Shown piece after piece: positions 17,032 to 24,542 of a stretch of 41,854 nucleotides of DNA. Each line of letters opens with the position of its first letter. The stretch's first letter is position 1. The notes under the pieces were generated by a model. That model saw only the letters and a program-made list of their open reading frames with translations, was not told the origin of the DNA and did not search any database. A program made the translations under genes and the position numbers. This stretch comes from Pseudomonadota bacterium (GTDB lineage: Bacteria; Desulfobacterota; Binatia; Binatales; Binataceae), in assembly GCA_021325355.1 (NCBI GenBank), contig JAJPHI010000013.1:1-41854 (forward strand), given 5' to 3'.

Positions 17032-18348
17032 ATGAACAACGACCTGTCCCGCACGCGATCCAACCTGCTGCGCCTCTACGCTGCCGGCATCGGCGCGGTC
17101 GGCGCGGAGCAGGTCGTCACGCGTGCGTTAGTCACGCATCCGTCGCTCGAGACGCGGCGCGCGCTCGACGGCGCCGCGTCGATAAGAATGCTGGCCGTGG
17201 GCAAAGCGGCGCCCGGGATGGCTGCGGCGGCTGCGCGAATCGTCGGTACGCGGCTCCGCGACGGATTGGTAATCGCGCCGCATGGAGTGCCGACCGCGCC
17301 GTTGCCGCCTGGCGTGCGATCACTATGGGCGTCGCATCCGCTGCCCGACGCCGCGTCGGAAGCGGCGGGCCGGACCGCGCTCGAATTCGTCGCGCAAACG
17401 CCATCGCATGAGCTTCTACTGTTCCTGCTGAGTGGTGGCGCGTCGGCCTTGATGGCGGTGCCGGCCGCGGGAATCTCACTCACGGACAAGGTGGCGGTGA
17501 GTGCGGCGTTGATGCGCACGGAGGCGCCGATCGCGGAGCTGAACGCGGTCAGGAAGCATCTGTCGGAGCTCAAGGGCGGCGGCCTTCTGCGTCGCTTGCC
17601 GACCGGAGCGCGGATGCTCAGCCTGATTCTTTCCGACGTGATCGACAATGATCTGGCCGTCATCGGATCGGGCCCGGCGGTGGCCGATCCCACGACCTTT
17701 GCCGATGCGGTAACGATCCTGAAGCGGCGCAAAGTATGGGGCCGCGCTCCGGAAGCCGTGCGGGCGCGCCTCGAACGCGGGATGGCCGGGGAGCTGCCGG
17801 AAACCCTCAAGGAGGGCGACCCCCGTCTGGCGTCGGTGACCAATGTCATCGTCGGCGACGTCGCGGCGGCGCTGCAGGCGATCGCGGCGGTGGCCGAGCA
17901 ACTGGGTTACGCCGTGACCATCGGACCTCGCCTGCGCGGCGAGGCGGAAAAACTTGGCGGCGAGCTGGGCCGGCGCCTGCTCGCCGTTGATCATCCGCCG
18001 GCATGCCTCATCGCCGGCGGCGAGCCCGTGGTTACGGTCAGCGGCAATGGCAAGGGCGGGCGGGCGCAGCATTGCGCGCTCGCGATCGCGGTCGAACTCG
18101 CGGGCGCGCAGCGCCAGGTGATGGCGCTGGTCGCGGGCAGCGACGGGATCGACGGACCGACCGATGCTGCCGGGGCGATTGTCACGCCGGCTTCGGTCGC
18201 GCGCGCCCGGGAGGCCGGAATCGATCCGCACGCTGCATTACGTCGCTGCGATTCCTATAATGTGTTCGCCGCGCTCGGCGACTTGCTGGTGATCGGGCCG
18301 ACCGGTACCAATGTCGGTGATCTGTTTATCGGACTGGTCAACCGCTGA
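17032..18348 (+). CDS. Glycerate 2-kinase (MOFRL family)
   Basis: ATP-dependent kinase making 2-phosphoglycerate from D-glycerate, as in serine-cycle, glyoxylate or sugar-acid breakdown. The 438-residue protein has the N-terminal GCK domain with LFLLSGGASALM (about residue 135) and LNAVRKHLSELKGG, the SDVIDNDLAVIGSGP block, and a C-terminal MOFRL domain with CLIAGGEPVV, GKGGRAQH and GSDGIDGPTDAAGA. Older annotations call this family hydroxypyruvate reductase (TtuD); kinase activity is now the accepted function for GCK/MOFRL proteins. It lies 82 bp before isocitrate dehydrogenase on the same strand. Confidence 0.92.
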   Translation: MNNDLSRTRSNLLRLYAAGIGAVGAEQVVTRALVTHPSLETRRALDGAASIRMLAVGKAAPGMAAAAARIVGTRLRDGLVIAPHGVPTAPLPPGVRSLWASHPLPDAASEAAGRTALEFVAQTPSHELLLFLLSGGASALMAVPAAGISLTDKVAVSAALMRTEAPIAELNAVRKHLSELKGGGLLRRLPTGARMLSLILSDVIDNDLAVIGSGPAVADPTTFADAVTILKRRKVWGRAPEAVRARLERGMAGELPETLKEGDPRLASVTNVIVGDVAAALQAIAAVAEQLGYAVTIGPRLRGEAEKLGGELGRRLLAVDHPPACLIAGGEPVVTVSGNGKGGRAQHCALAIAVELAGAQRQVMALVAGSDGIDGPTDAAGAIVTPASVARAREAGIDPHAALRRCDSYNVFAALGDLLVIGPTGTNVGDLFIGLVNR

Positions 18349-18430
18349 ACGGCCGATCGGCGAGAGCCGGACTCGGCGGGCGCCTCGCGTCCGGTATCCG
18401 GTTTGACCTCTGAGGTTGGCATCCAGGTTT

Positions 18431-19567
18431 ATGACGACTCAAATCAGCGGACGCGGGTCCGCTTCCGCTCCGCCGGCCTGGCCGACGGTGCCGAAAGAAG
18501 CGGCGCGGCGCCGCCGCGAGGTTCCGGCCGGTGAGGGGCTCACGCCGGTCACTCTGATTCCGGGCGACGGCGTCGGGCCGGAAGTGATCGGCGCGGCGGT
18601 CGAGGTGCTCGAGGCGGCCGGTGTACGGATCGCCTGGGAGCGCCAGGAGGCGGGCGCCGTTGCCCTCCGAAAATACAAGACGCCGGTGCCGGACGAGCTG
18701 ATCAATTCGCTCAAACGCACCCGTATCGCGCTCAAGGGCCCGCTCGAAACCGGCGTCGGACAGGGCTATCGATCGATCAATGTCCATCTGCGGCGCACCT
18801 TCAATCTGTACGCGAACCTGCGTCCGACGCGGAACTTCGAGGGCGTGCAGACTCCGTTCAACAACGTTGACCTGGTGATCGTGCGTGAAAACACCGAGGA
18901 TCTGTATTCCGGTATCGAGCATCAGGTCGCGCCGGGAGTGGTCGAGAGCGTCAAAGTGATCACCGCGCAGGCCTCGCGGCGCATCGCCCGCTTCGCTTTC
19001 GAGTACGCGCTGCATAACGGCCGCAAGCGGGTTACGGCGATCCACAAGGCCAATATCATGAAGCTCTCCGACGGGCTTTTCCTGAAATGCGCGCGCCAGG
19101 TGGCGCAGAGTTTTCCGACGATCAGGTACGACGAGCAGATCGTGGATGCGGCCTGCATGCGTTTGGTGACGAATCCCGCCGCCTTCGATGTCCTGCTGCT
19201 GGAAAACCTCTACGGCGATATCATCTCCGACCTGTGCGCGGGGCTGGTGGGCGGCCTCGGCGTGGTTCCCGGCGCCAATTACGGCGAGCACGGCGCCATC
19301 TTCGAAGCCGTCCATGGCACCGCTCCGGATATTGCCGGCCGGAATATCGCCAATCCGGTCGCCGCGATTCTATCGGCGGCGATGCTCGCCGACTACCTCG
19401 GTGACAGCATCGCCGGCCAACGGATCCGTCGGGCGGTCGGCGAGGTGCTGCGCGGGGGGCGCGTGCTCACGCCCGACCTCGGCGGGAAGGCGACCACCGC
19501 GGCCGTGCGCGACGCGATTATCGCCCGGCTGAACGGACTTACCGAAACGGCGCAGACCAGCGTCTGA
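18431..19567 (+). CDS. Isocitrate dehydrogenase, NAD-type
   Basis: TCA-cycle enzyme converting isocitrate to 2-oxoglutarate. The 378-residue protein has LIPGDGVGPEV, the substrate loop RSINVHLRR followed by NLYANLRP (typical of isocitrate rather than isopropylmalate dehydrogenase), VRENTEDLYSG, the metal-binding Asp segments NLYGDIISDL, and EAVHGTAPDIAG. Asp-Ile after GTAP matches NAD-preferring enzymes; NADP enzymes usually carry Lys-Tyr there. The N-terminus has about 35 extra residues, rich in Ala, Pro and Arg, before the barrel. ATG 18431 has AGG 4 bp upstream; a TTG at 18416 is less likely. Aconitase is 5 kb downstream, not in the same operon. Confidence 0.92.
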   Translation: MTTQISGRGSASAPPAWPTVPKEAARRRREVPAGEGLTPVTLIPGDGVGPEVIGAAVEVLEAAGVRIAWERQEAGAVALRKYKTPVPDELINSLKRTRIALKGPLETGVGQGYRSINVHLRRTFNLYANLRPTRNFEGVQTPFNNVDLVIVRENTEDLYSGIEHQVAPGVVESVKVITAQASRRIARFAFEYALHNGRKRVTAIHKANIMKLSDGLFLKCARQVAQSFPTIRYDEQIVDAACMRLVTNPAAFDVLLLENLYGDIISDLCAGLVGGLGVVPGANYGEHGAIFEAVHGTAPDIAGRNIANPVAAILSAAMLADYLGDSIAGQRIRRAVGEVLRGGRVLTPDLGGKATTAAVRDAIIARLNGLTETAQTSV

Positions 19568-19614
19568 CGGCGCGCGCTCTTCCAGTGCGCGGCGCGCTTC
19601 GTTATCTTGCGCCT

Positions 19615-20217
19615 ATGCCCAAGTCAGCCGCATCCGCGGCTGCCGATTCACGGCTGCCGCCCGGTCAAACGCTGGTGACCAATTTTCCGGTTCTGAGCTA
19701 TGGTCCGACGCCACGCTTCGATCCGGCGACGTGGAATTTGCGGGTCAGCGGCCTGGTCGAGCGCCCGCTGGTGTTTACCTGGAACCAGTTTCGCGAGCTG
19801 CCGCGCACGACCCAACTAGCGGATTTCCATTGCGTGACCTCCTGGTCGCGCTTCGATAATCGCTGGGAGGGCGTCAAAACGCGCCTCGTCGCCGAACTGG
19901 CCGGGGTCAAGGCCGACGCGCGCCATGTCTTCGTGCGATGCGACGGCGGCTATACCACCAATCTGCCGCTCGCCGAGTTTCTCGCCGAGGACGCTCTCCT
20001 GGCCTATCGGCACGACGGCCGGGAGCTCGAGCCGGATCACGGATGGCCGCTGCGGCTGGTGGTGCCGAAGCTCTACGCCTGGAAGAGCGCCAAGTGGGTG
20101 CGCGCGATCGAGTTCACCGCGCGCGATCGCCGCGGCTTCTGGGAAGTGCGCGGTTACCACAATCACGGCGACCCGTGGAAGGAGGAGCGTTATTCCTTCC
20201 AGGAAGACGATGAATGA
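19615..20217 (+). CDS. Sulfite oxidase-like molybdopterin enzyme
   Basis: Cytoplasmic member of the sulfite oxidase / MsrP (YedY) superfamily, 200 residues with no signal peptide. The molybdenum-binding Cys is in DFHCVTSWSRFDNRW (about residue 70), and FVRCDGGYTTNLPL, HGWPLRLVVPKLYAWKSAKW and FWEVRGYHNHGDPW are typical. It is a single-domain form without heme or dimerisation domains. The physiological substrate of this short subfamily is not established. The ATG at 19615 is preferred over the GTG at 19585 because the preceding ten residues do not fit the family. Confidence 0.88.
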   Translation: MPKSAASAAADSRLPPGQTLVTNFPVLSYGPTPRFDPATWNLRVSGLVERPLVFTWNQFRELPRTTQLADFHCVTSWSRFDNRWEGVKTRLVAELAGVKADARHVFVRCDGGYTTNLPLAEFLAEDALLAYRHDGRELEPDHGWPLRLVVPKLYAWKSAKWVRAIEFTARDRRGFWEVRGYHNHGDPWKEERYSFQEDDE

Positions 20218-20260
20218 CCGGGCAGGTTAAGCGGCCGCGCGTCGAGCAGATGGCGCGCGC

Positions 20261-21895
20261 TTGAACCGGGACCGCGGTCCGGACGCTCGGCTCGAGCGCG
20301 CGGCGATGGTCGAGCGGCTTGGGCGCGAGAACTTCGATATCGCGATAATCGGCGGCGGGATCAATGGCGCCGCGATCGCCCGCGACGCGGCGCTTCGCGG
20401 CCTCAAGGTTGCCCTGATCGATAAGGGCGATTTCGCCGGTGAAACCTCGTCGCGCTCATCGAAACTGATTCACGGCGGCTTGCGCTATCTGCCGCAGGGC
20501 CAGTTTCACCTGGTTTTTGAAGCGCTGCGCGAGCGCGAGCGGCTCCGTTGGCATACGGCGCCCCATCTGGTCCATCCGCTGCGCTTCCTGATGCCGTTTT
20601 ATCGCGGCAGGCGGCCGGGCCGGATCGCGATCGGGTTCGGACTGGCGTTGTATGACCTGATGGCCCGTCCCGCACGCGCCGAACGCCATCGGCGGCTTTC
20701 CCGAGAGGCGGCCGCCATGCTCGAGCCGATGCTGCGGAGCGACGGACTGAACGGCGCTGCGACCTATTACGACTGCGCGAGCGACGATGCCCGAATAACG
20801 CTCGAAAACGCGCTGGATGCGGCCTATCACGGCGCGGCGATCGCCAACTACGCGGCCGCCGAGGCCCTGCTGCATAACGGCAGTGCGCTCACCGCAATCG
20901 GCGTTCGCGATCGCGAGCGCGACGTTTCGTTCGAACTGCGCGCCCGCGTGTTTATCAATGCCGCCGGTCCCTGGCTCGAGGCGATCCGGCGGATGGATCG
21001 CGCGGATGCCGCGCCGTGCGCGCGCCTGACCAAGGGCGTCCATCTGATCGTTTCGCGCGCGCGCCTGCCGATCACCGGGCCCCTGGTGCTGACCGACGGT
21101 GAGGGCCGGATCGTCTTCGTGATTCCGCTCGACGCCAATGTTCTCGTCGGCACAACCGATACCGACTTCAGTGGCGATCCGGCAGAGGTGGCCGCGGACG
21201 CCGCAGACCTCGGCTACCTGCTCGAGGTGGTCAACGAAACCCTGCCGGCGGCGGCACTCCGACCCGACGACGTACTTACGGCCTTCGCGGGCCTGCGGGT
21301 GCTCGCCGGCGAAGATCCGGCGCGCAGCGCCTCGCGGGTTGCGCGCGAGGAGCTGATCGAAATCGCGCCGTCAGGACTTGTCACCGTCGCCGGCGGCAAG
21401 CTCACCACCCATCGCGTGATCGCCGAAAAGGTGCTGCGCCGCGTCGCCTCGCGGCTCGGGTTGGGCGGCGCCGCCGCAATGACGCGAGAGCTTCCGCTGC
21501 CAGGCGCGCGACGTCTGGCCGCGACGACTGAGGCCCTCGCTGGGCTCCCCGAGCACCTTCAAGGCGCGCTGCGCAGTCGTTATGGGACGCGTGTGGAGCT
21601 CGTTGCGCGGATCGCGCGCGATGAACCGCGCTTCGCCGCGCCAATCCTCGATGACGCAGCGCTAATCGCCGCCGAGATCATCTTTGCGGTTCGCTACGAG
21701 ATGGCGCGGACCGTGGCCGACTTCCTTATCCGCCGCGTCGCGCTGTCGTGGCACGACCCCGATAAGGCCGCGGCCGCCGCGCCGGTCGTCGCGCGACTGA
21801 TGGCCGCAGAGCTCGGCTGGGACAGGCGGCGTGAAGCCGCCGAAGCCGGGGATTTCCAACCTGGCATCGGTCGCGGCCGCCCCGTATCGCCATGA
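20261..21895 (+). CDS. glpD: FAD-dependent glycerol-3-phosphate dehydrogenase
   Basis: Peripheral membrane enzyme oxidising glycerol-3-phosphate to dihydroxyacetone phosphate and passing electrons to quinone. The 544-residue protein begins its FAD fold with IIGGGINGAAIARDAALRG, then GDFAGETSSRSSKLIHGGLRYL (the GlpD signature), VGTTDTDF and VTVAGGKLTTHR, and ends in the helical C-terminal domain. The given start is a TTG that yields MNRD, common in this family; ATG 20306 (MVERLG) is the alternative and neither has a clear ribosome binding site. It lies 43 bp after the molybdoenzyme gene. No glpF or glpK is present. Confidence 0.93.
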   Translation: MNRDRGPDARLERAAMVERLGRENFDIAIIGGGINGAAIARDAALRGLKVALIDKGDFAGETSSRSSKLIHGGLRYLPQGQFHLVFEALRERERLRWHTAPHLVHPLRFLMPFYRGRRPGRIAIGFGLALYDLMARPARAERHRRLSREAAAMLEPMLRSDGLNGAATYYDCASDDARITLENALDAAYHGAAIANYAAAEALLHNGSALTAIGVRDRERDVSFELRARVFINAAGPWLEAIRRMDRADAAPCARLTKGVHLIVSRARLPITGPLVLTDGEGRIVFVIPLDANVLVGTTDTDFSGDPAEVAADAADLGYLLEVVNETLPAAALRPDDVLTAFAGLRVLAGEDPARSASRVAREELIEIAPSGLVTVAGGKLTTHRVIAEKVLRRVASRLGLGGAAAMTRELPLPGARRLAATTEALAGLPEHLQGALRSRYGTRVELVARIARDEPRFAAPILDDAALIAAEIIFAVRYEMARTVADFLIRRVALSWHDPDKAAAAAPVVARLMAAELGWDRRREAAEAGDFQPGIGRGRPVSP

Positions 21896-21950
21896 CCGCC
21901 CGCGCAGCTCGGCCAATCGCTTAGCGGCACGGCGTCTTCGAAAGCGGTCG

Positions 21951-22547
21951 TCAGCGCTGGTTGACGACCTCGGCATTATCGACGGGCAGGGCTGCGTTGG
22001 GGGTCCCGGCGTCGGTGGCGGCGGCCGCGGAGTTGGCCGCAACGCTCGGCGCGCTCGCAGCTTTCAGCGCCAACGGCGACGCGGTTGCCGGCTGGATCGG
22101 CAGCGCCAACGCCACGGCCGGCTGCTGCTGCGGAATCACCTTGGTTCGCGCGTCGCTCTCGATATGGTTCAGGGCGTACTTGAAGGCGAAGTCCGGGTCA
22201 CCGCCCGCCTCCACCCATTCAGCCAGCGTCAGAAAGACCGGCTCGTGATAGGCGTCGGACATGTTGCGGAGCAGCTTGGCGGTAACCACCCGCTCGTGCG
22301 CGATCCGCTGATGCTCCGCCTGAGCGTCGTTGAGCTGCGCCTGCGTCACCGCGGCCTGCGCTTCGAGCAGGTCCTTGTTGGCGTCGTTCAGCTTGACCGT
22401 TGACTCGGTCGATTTGAATCCGGTCGCGGTGGCGCCCACTTCACCGAGGGCGCTCGCCACGCTCGAAAGTCCCGTCGGATTGCCGAACCCGGCGGCGCAT
22501 CCGCCGGCGGCCAACGCGAGGGCTGCCAACGCAAAAGAAGCCTTCAT
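21951..22547 (-). CDS. Putative lipoprotein with coiled coil
   Basis: A 198-residue exported protein with a lipobox (AAGGC, Cys at residue 17), so it should be lipid-anchored. A helical, Ala/Gln/Glu-rich stretch (about residues 60-95) probably forms a coiled coil, followed by a short globular part and an Ala/Pro-rich tail. No known family recognised. The ATG at 22547 has a strong AAGGGGGG ribosome binding site 5 bp upstream. It is convergent with glpD. Confidence 0.78.
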   Translation of the reverse strand: MKASFALAALALAAGGCAAGFGNPTGLSSVASALGEVGATATGFKSTESTVKLNDANKDLLEAQAAVTQAQLNDAQAEHQRIAHERVVTAKLLRNMSDAYHEPVFLTLAEWVEAGGDPDFAFKYALNHIESDARTKVIPQQQPAVALALPIQPATASPLALKAASAPSVAANSAAAATDAGTPNAALPVDNAEVVNQR

Positions 22548-22977
22548 CTCGACCCCCCTTGGAGATCCGTCAGAGCGTCATCCGGTGCACCTTTGAACGA
22601 GCTGCGGCAGGCTTCAGGAGGAAGAACAAAGGGGGTGTCAGCACTGACCACTCCACGGGCTCAGTAAACACCGTCGCGCGCCCGCTGTCTATCGCCGCAG
22701 TCGGTCGCGAGCCGTTCGCGCAAGGCGTAGCGCAAAGCCATCTTCCGACCGCGACGAGTCGGCATTCGCGAATCTTCTCCCCAGGCTCATTTGCTGCGGC
22801 GGCAAAGCGGCGCCGCGATGCGATCGCGCCCTCCTCTTTGCAGGTTGCGCAGGCGCCCGACCGTGCTTACTGAGAATCCAGGAGCGGTAATCACTCACGG
22901 CACGACGGTCGGCGCGAATATGCAATTACTATTCACGCCACCGGCGCCACCAGACAGATTCATCGAGGAGGTTGCAT
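22548..22977. other. 430-bp divergent intergenic region
   Basis: Lies between the lipoprotein gene (minus) and the heat-shock operon (plus). I find no gene, no CIRCE element and no convincing sigma-32 promoter here. GAGGAG at 22965-22970 is the ribosome binding site of the first Hsp20 gene. Confidence 0.6.
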
Positions 22978-23424
22978 ATGGCACTGCTGAGATTCGATTC
23001 ATCACTCGATCCCATCGACGCAATGCTCAGTTTACAAAACGAGCTCGCGCGCTTCATGCGCAACCCGAGCTTCGGCTCCGGGCTCTCGGGCGTCGGCGCC
23101 TATCCGCCGGTCAACATTTTTGAATCGGATGAAGGCGCGATGGTGATAATCGAAGCCCCTGGCCTTGATCCATCCAAACTCAATATCACCGGGCAGGGCC
23201 GCACGCTGACGATCGCCGGCGAACGCAGCTTCTCGCCCAATGGGCACGGCCGCGGTTACCATCGGCGCGAGCTCAACGAAGGCAGCTTCTCGCGCTCGAT
23301 CCAACTGCCCGAGGACTATGACGTGAACCGTGCCGAGGCGCGCTACGAAGCCGGCATGCTGCAGATCAAGGTTCCGCGTAGCGAACACGCCCGGCCGCGC
23401 CAAATCGCCGTGCAGACGGTCTGA
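22978..23424 (+). CDS. Small heat shock protein Hsp20 (first copy)
   Basis: ATP-independent holdase that binds unfolding proteins, 148 residues. The alpha-crystallin domain runs from about residue 40 (PPVNIFESDEGAMVIIEAPGLD) to AGMLQIKVPR, the family's A-x-x-x-G-x-L hallmark. The short C-terminal tail carries an I-x-V motif (QIAV) for oligomer contacts. ATG 22978 has GAGGAG 7 bp upstream; a TTG two codons earlier is not needed. First gene of a compact operon with a second Hsp20 (19-bp gap) and a DnaJ-like protein (21-bp gap). Confidence 0.93.
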   Translation: MALLRFDSSLDPIDAMLSLQNELARFMRNPSFGSGLSGVGAYPPVNIFESDEGAMVIIEAPGLDPSKLNITGQGRTLTIAGERSFSPNGHGRGYHRRELNEGSFSRSIQLPEDYDVNRAEARYEAGMLQIKVPRSEHARPRQIAVQTV

Positions 23425-23443
23425 AGTATCGGAGGTGAAAGCC

Positions 23444-23851
23444 ATGGCCGACGAAACCAAAGAGATGACGCCGAAGGAAAAGCAGGAAGTCGCCAAGCCG
23501 CAGGAGCAGACGCGGCCCGGTCGCTACTTCGTGCCCGATGTCAATATCTATGAATTTGATGAATCCCTGAAACTGTGGGCTGATATGCCCGGCGTCAGGG
23601 AGAAGGATGTCGAAGTAACGCTCAAGGACGGCGTGCTGACGATCCACGGCAGAGTGGCAACCGAAATGTATAACGGTCTCCGCCCGATATACACTGAATA
23701 CAACGTTGGCAATTACTATCGGGAGTTTGCGCTCCACGAGAGTATCGACGAGTCGAAAATCCGCGCCACGATGCGCAACGGCGTACTCGAACTGGAGCTG
23801 CCCAAGCGCGAGGAGGCCAAACCCCGCCGTATCGAAGTGCGCGCCGCCTGA
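23444..23851 (+). CDS. Small heat shock protein Hsp20 (second copy)
   Basis: A 135-residue Hsp20 that differs clearly from the first copy. A charged N-terminus rich in Lys and Glu (about 25 residues) precedes the alpha-crystallin domain (VPDVNIYEFDESLKLWADMPG to NGVLELELPKR), and RRIEV at the end gives the I-x-V contact. GGAGGTGA at 23431-23438 is a near-perfect ribosome binding site 5 bp before ATG 23444. The two divergent copies may form mixed oligomers, as in other bacteria with paired Hsp20 genes (inference). Confidence 0.93.
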   Translation: MADETKEMTPKEKQEVAKPQEQTRPGRYFVPDVNIYEFDESLKLWADMPGVREKDVEVTLKDGVLTIHGRVATEMYNGLRPIYTEYNVGNYYREFALHESIDESKIRATMRNGVLELELPKREEAKPRRIEVRAA

Positions 23852-23872
23852 TAACGCCGCCCCGGATGCGCG

Positions 23873-24430
23873 ATGCCGGACCGCAGTCTCTACGCGATTC
23901 TCGGCGTGGCCGACGATGCCGACGACGATGAAATCCGACGCGCTTATCGCCAGGCCGCCTTCGCCGCCCATCCGGACGTCGGACCGCATGCCGACCCGGA
24001 GCGCTTCCGCGAGATTCATGAAGCCTACGAAGTGCTCCGGGATCCGGCGCGGCGCCGCGCCTATGACCGCCGGCGTCTGGAGGCCGCGCAGCGCGCGGAA
24101 CCGCGCTTCGCCGCGTCGCGCCGCCCGCCTGCGCCGCTGACCGACATTACCGATGCGTCGCCGCCGGTCCTCCGGCTCGAAGCCGTGCTGTCGCCGCACG
24201 AAGCGCTCTTCGGCTGCCGTGTGCCGTTCGATTTGCCGATCACCACACATTGCCCGCGATGCGGCGGGCGCGACGGATGGTGCCCGGAGTGCGGCGGCTC
24301 AGGCATCGTGGATAAGCTCTCGCTCGTTCTGAATATCCCGGCTGGGATCGGAAGCGGCCGCCTGCTCGAATTCGATCTTCGCGACCTCGGCGTGCCCTTG
24401 CGCCTGCTCGTCAGGGTCGTGGTTCTTTGA
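23873..24430 (+). CDS. Compact DnaJ-like co-chaperone
   Basis: A 185-residue J-protein. Residues 5-65 form a J-domain with HPD intact (AAHPDVGP) and the closing helix AYEVLRDPARRRAYDRR. After a linker a C-terminal-domain strand is followed by CPRCGG...WCPECGGSG, one zinc centre instead of the two in full DnaJ, and then by part of a second strand set ending in LLEFDLRDLG. It is about half the size of DnaJ and lacks the Gly/Phe region and dimerisation part. Being last in an operon with two Hsp20 genes, it probably hands Hsp20 clients to DnaK (inference). The ATG at 23873 is 21 bp after the preceding stop. Confidence 0.85.
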   Translation: MPDRSLYAILGVADDADDDEIRRAYRQAAFAAHPDVGPHADPERFREIHEAYEVLRDPARRRAYDRRRLEAAQRAEPRFAASRRPPAPLTDITDASPPVLRLEAVLSPHEALFGCRVPFDLPITTHCPRCGGRDGWCPECGGSGIVDKLSLVLNIPAGIGSGRLLEFDLRDLGVPLRLLVRVVVL

Positions 24431-24542
24431 GGCCTGATTGCGCGCGGGCAAACGCTCAATTTTGCGCCGGGCAAAAGATGGCGCAGCCATCGCAAATCGC
24501 GCAAAATTGGATCCACTTCGACCTTCTGCGAGAGCCGCCACT

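Noticed and set aside
22548-22977. CIRCE or sigma-32 heat-shock promoter upstream of hsp20
   Set aside because: Looked for TTAGCACTC...GAGTGCTAA and CTTGAA...CCCCAT; only scattered partial matches were found.
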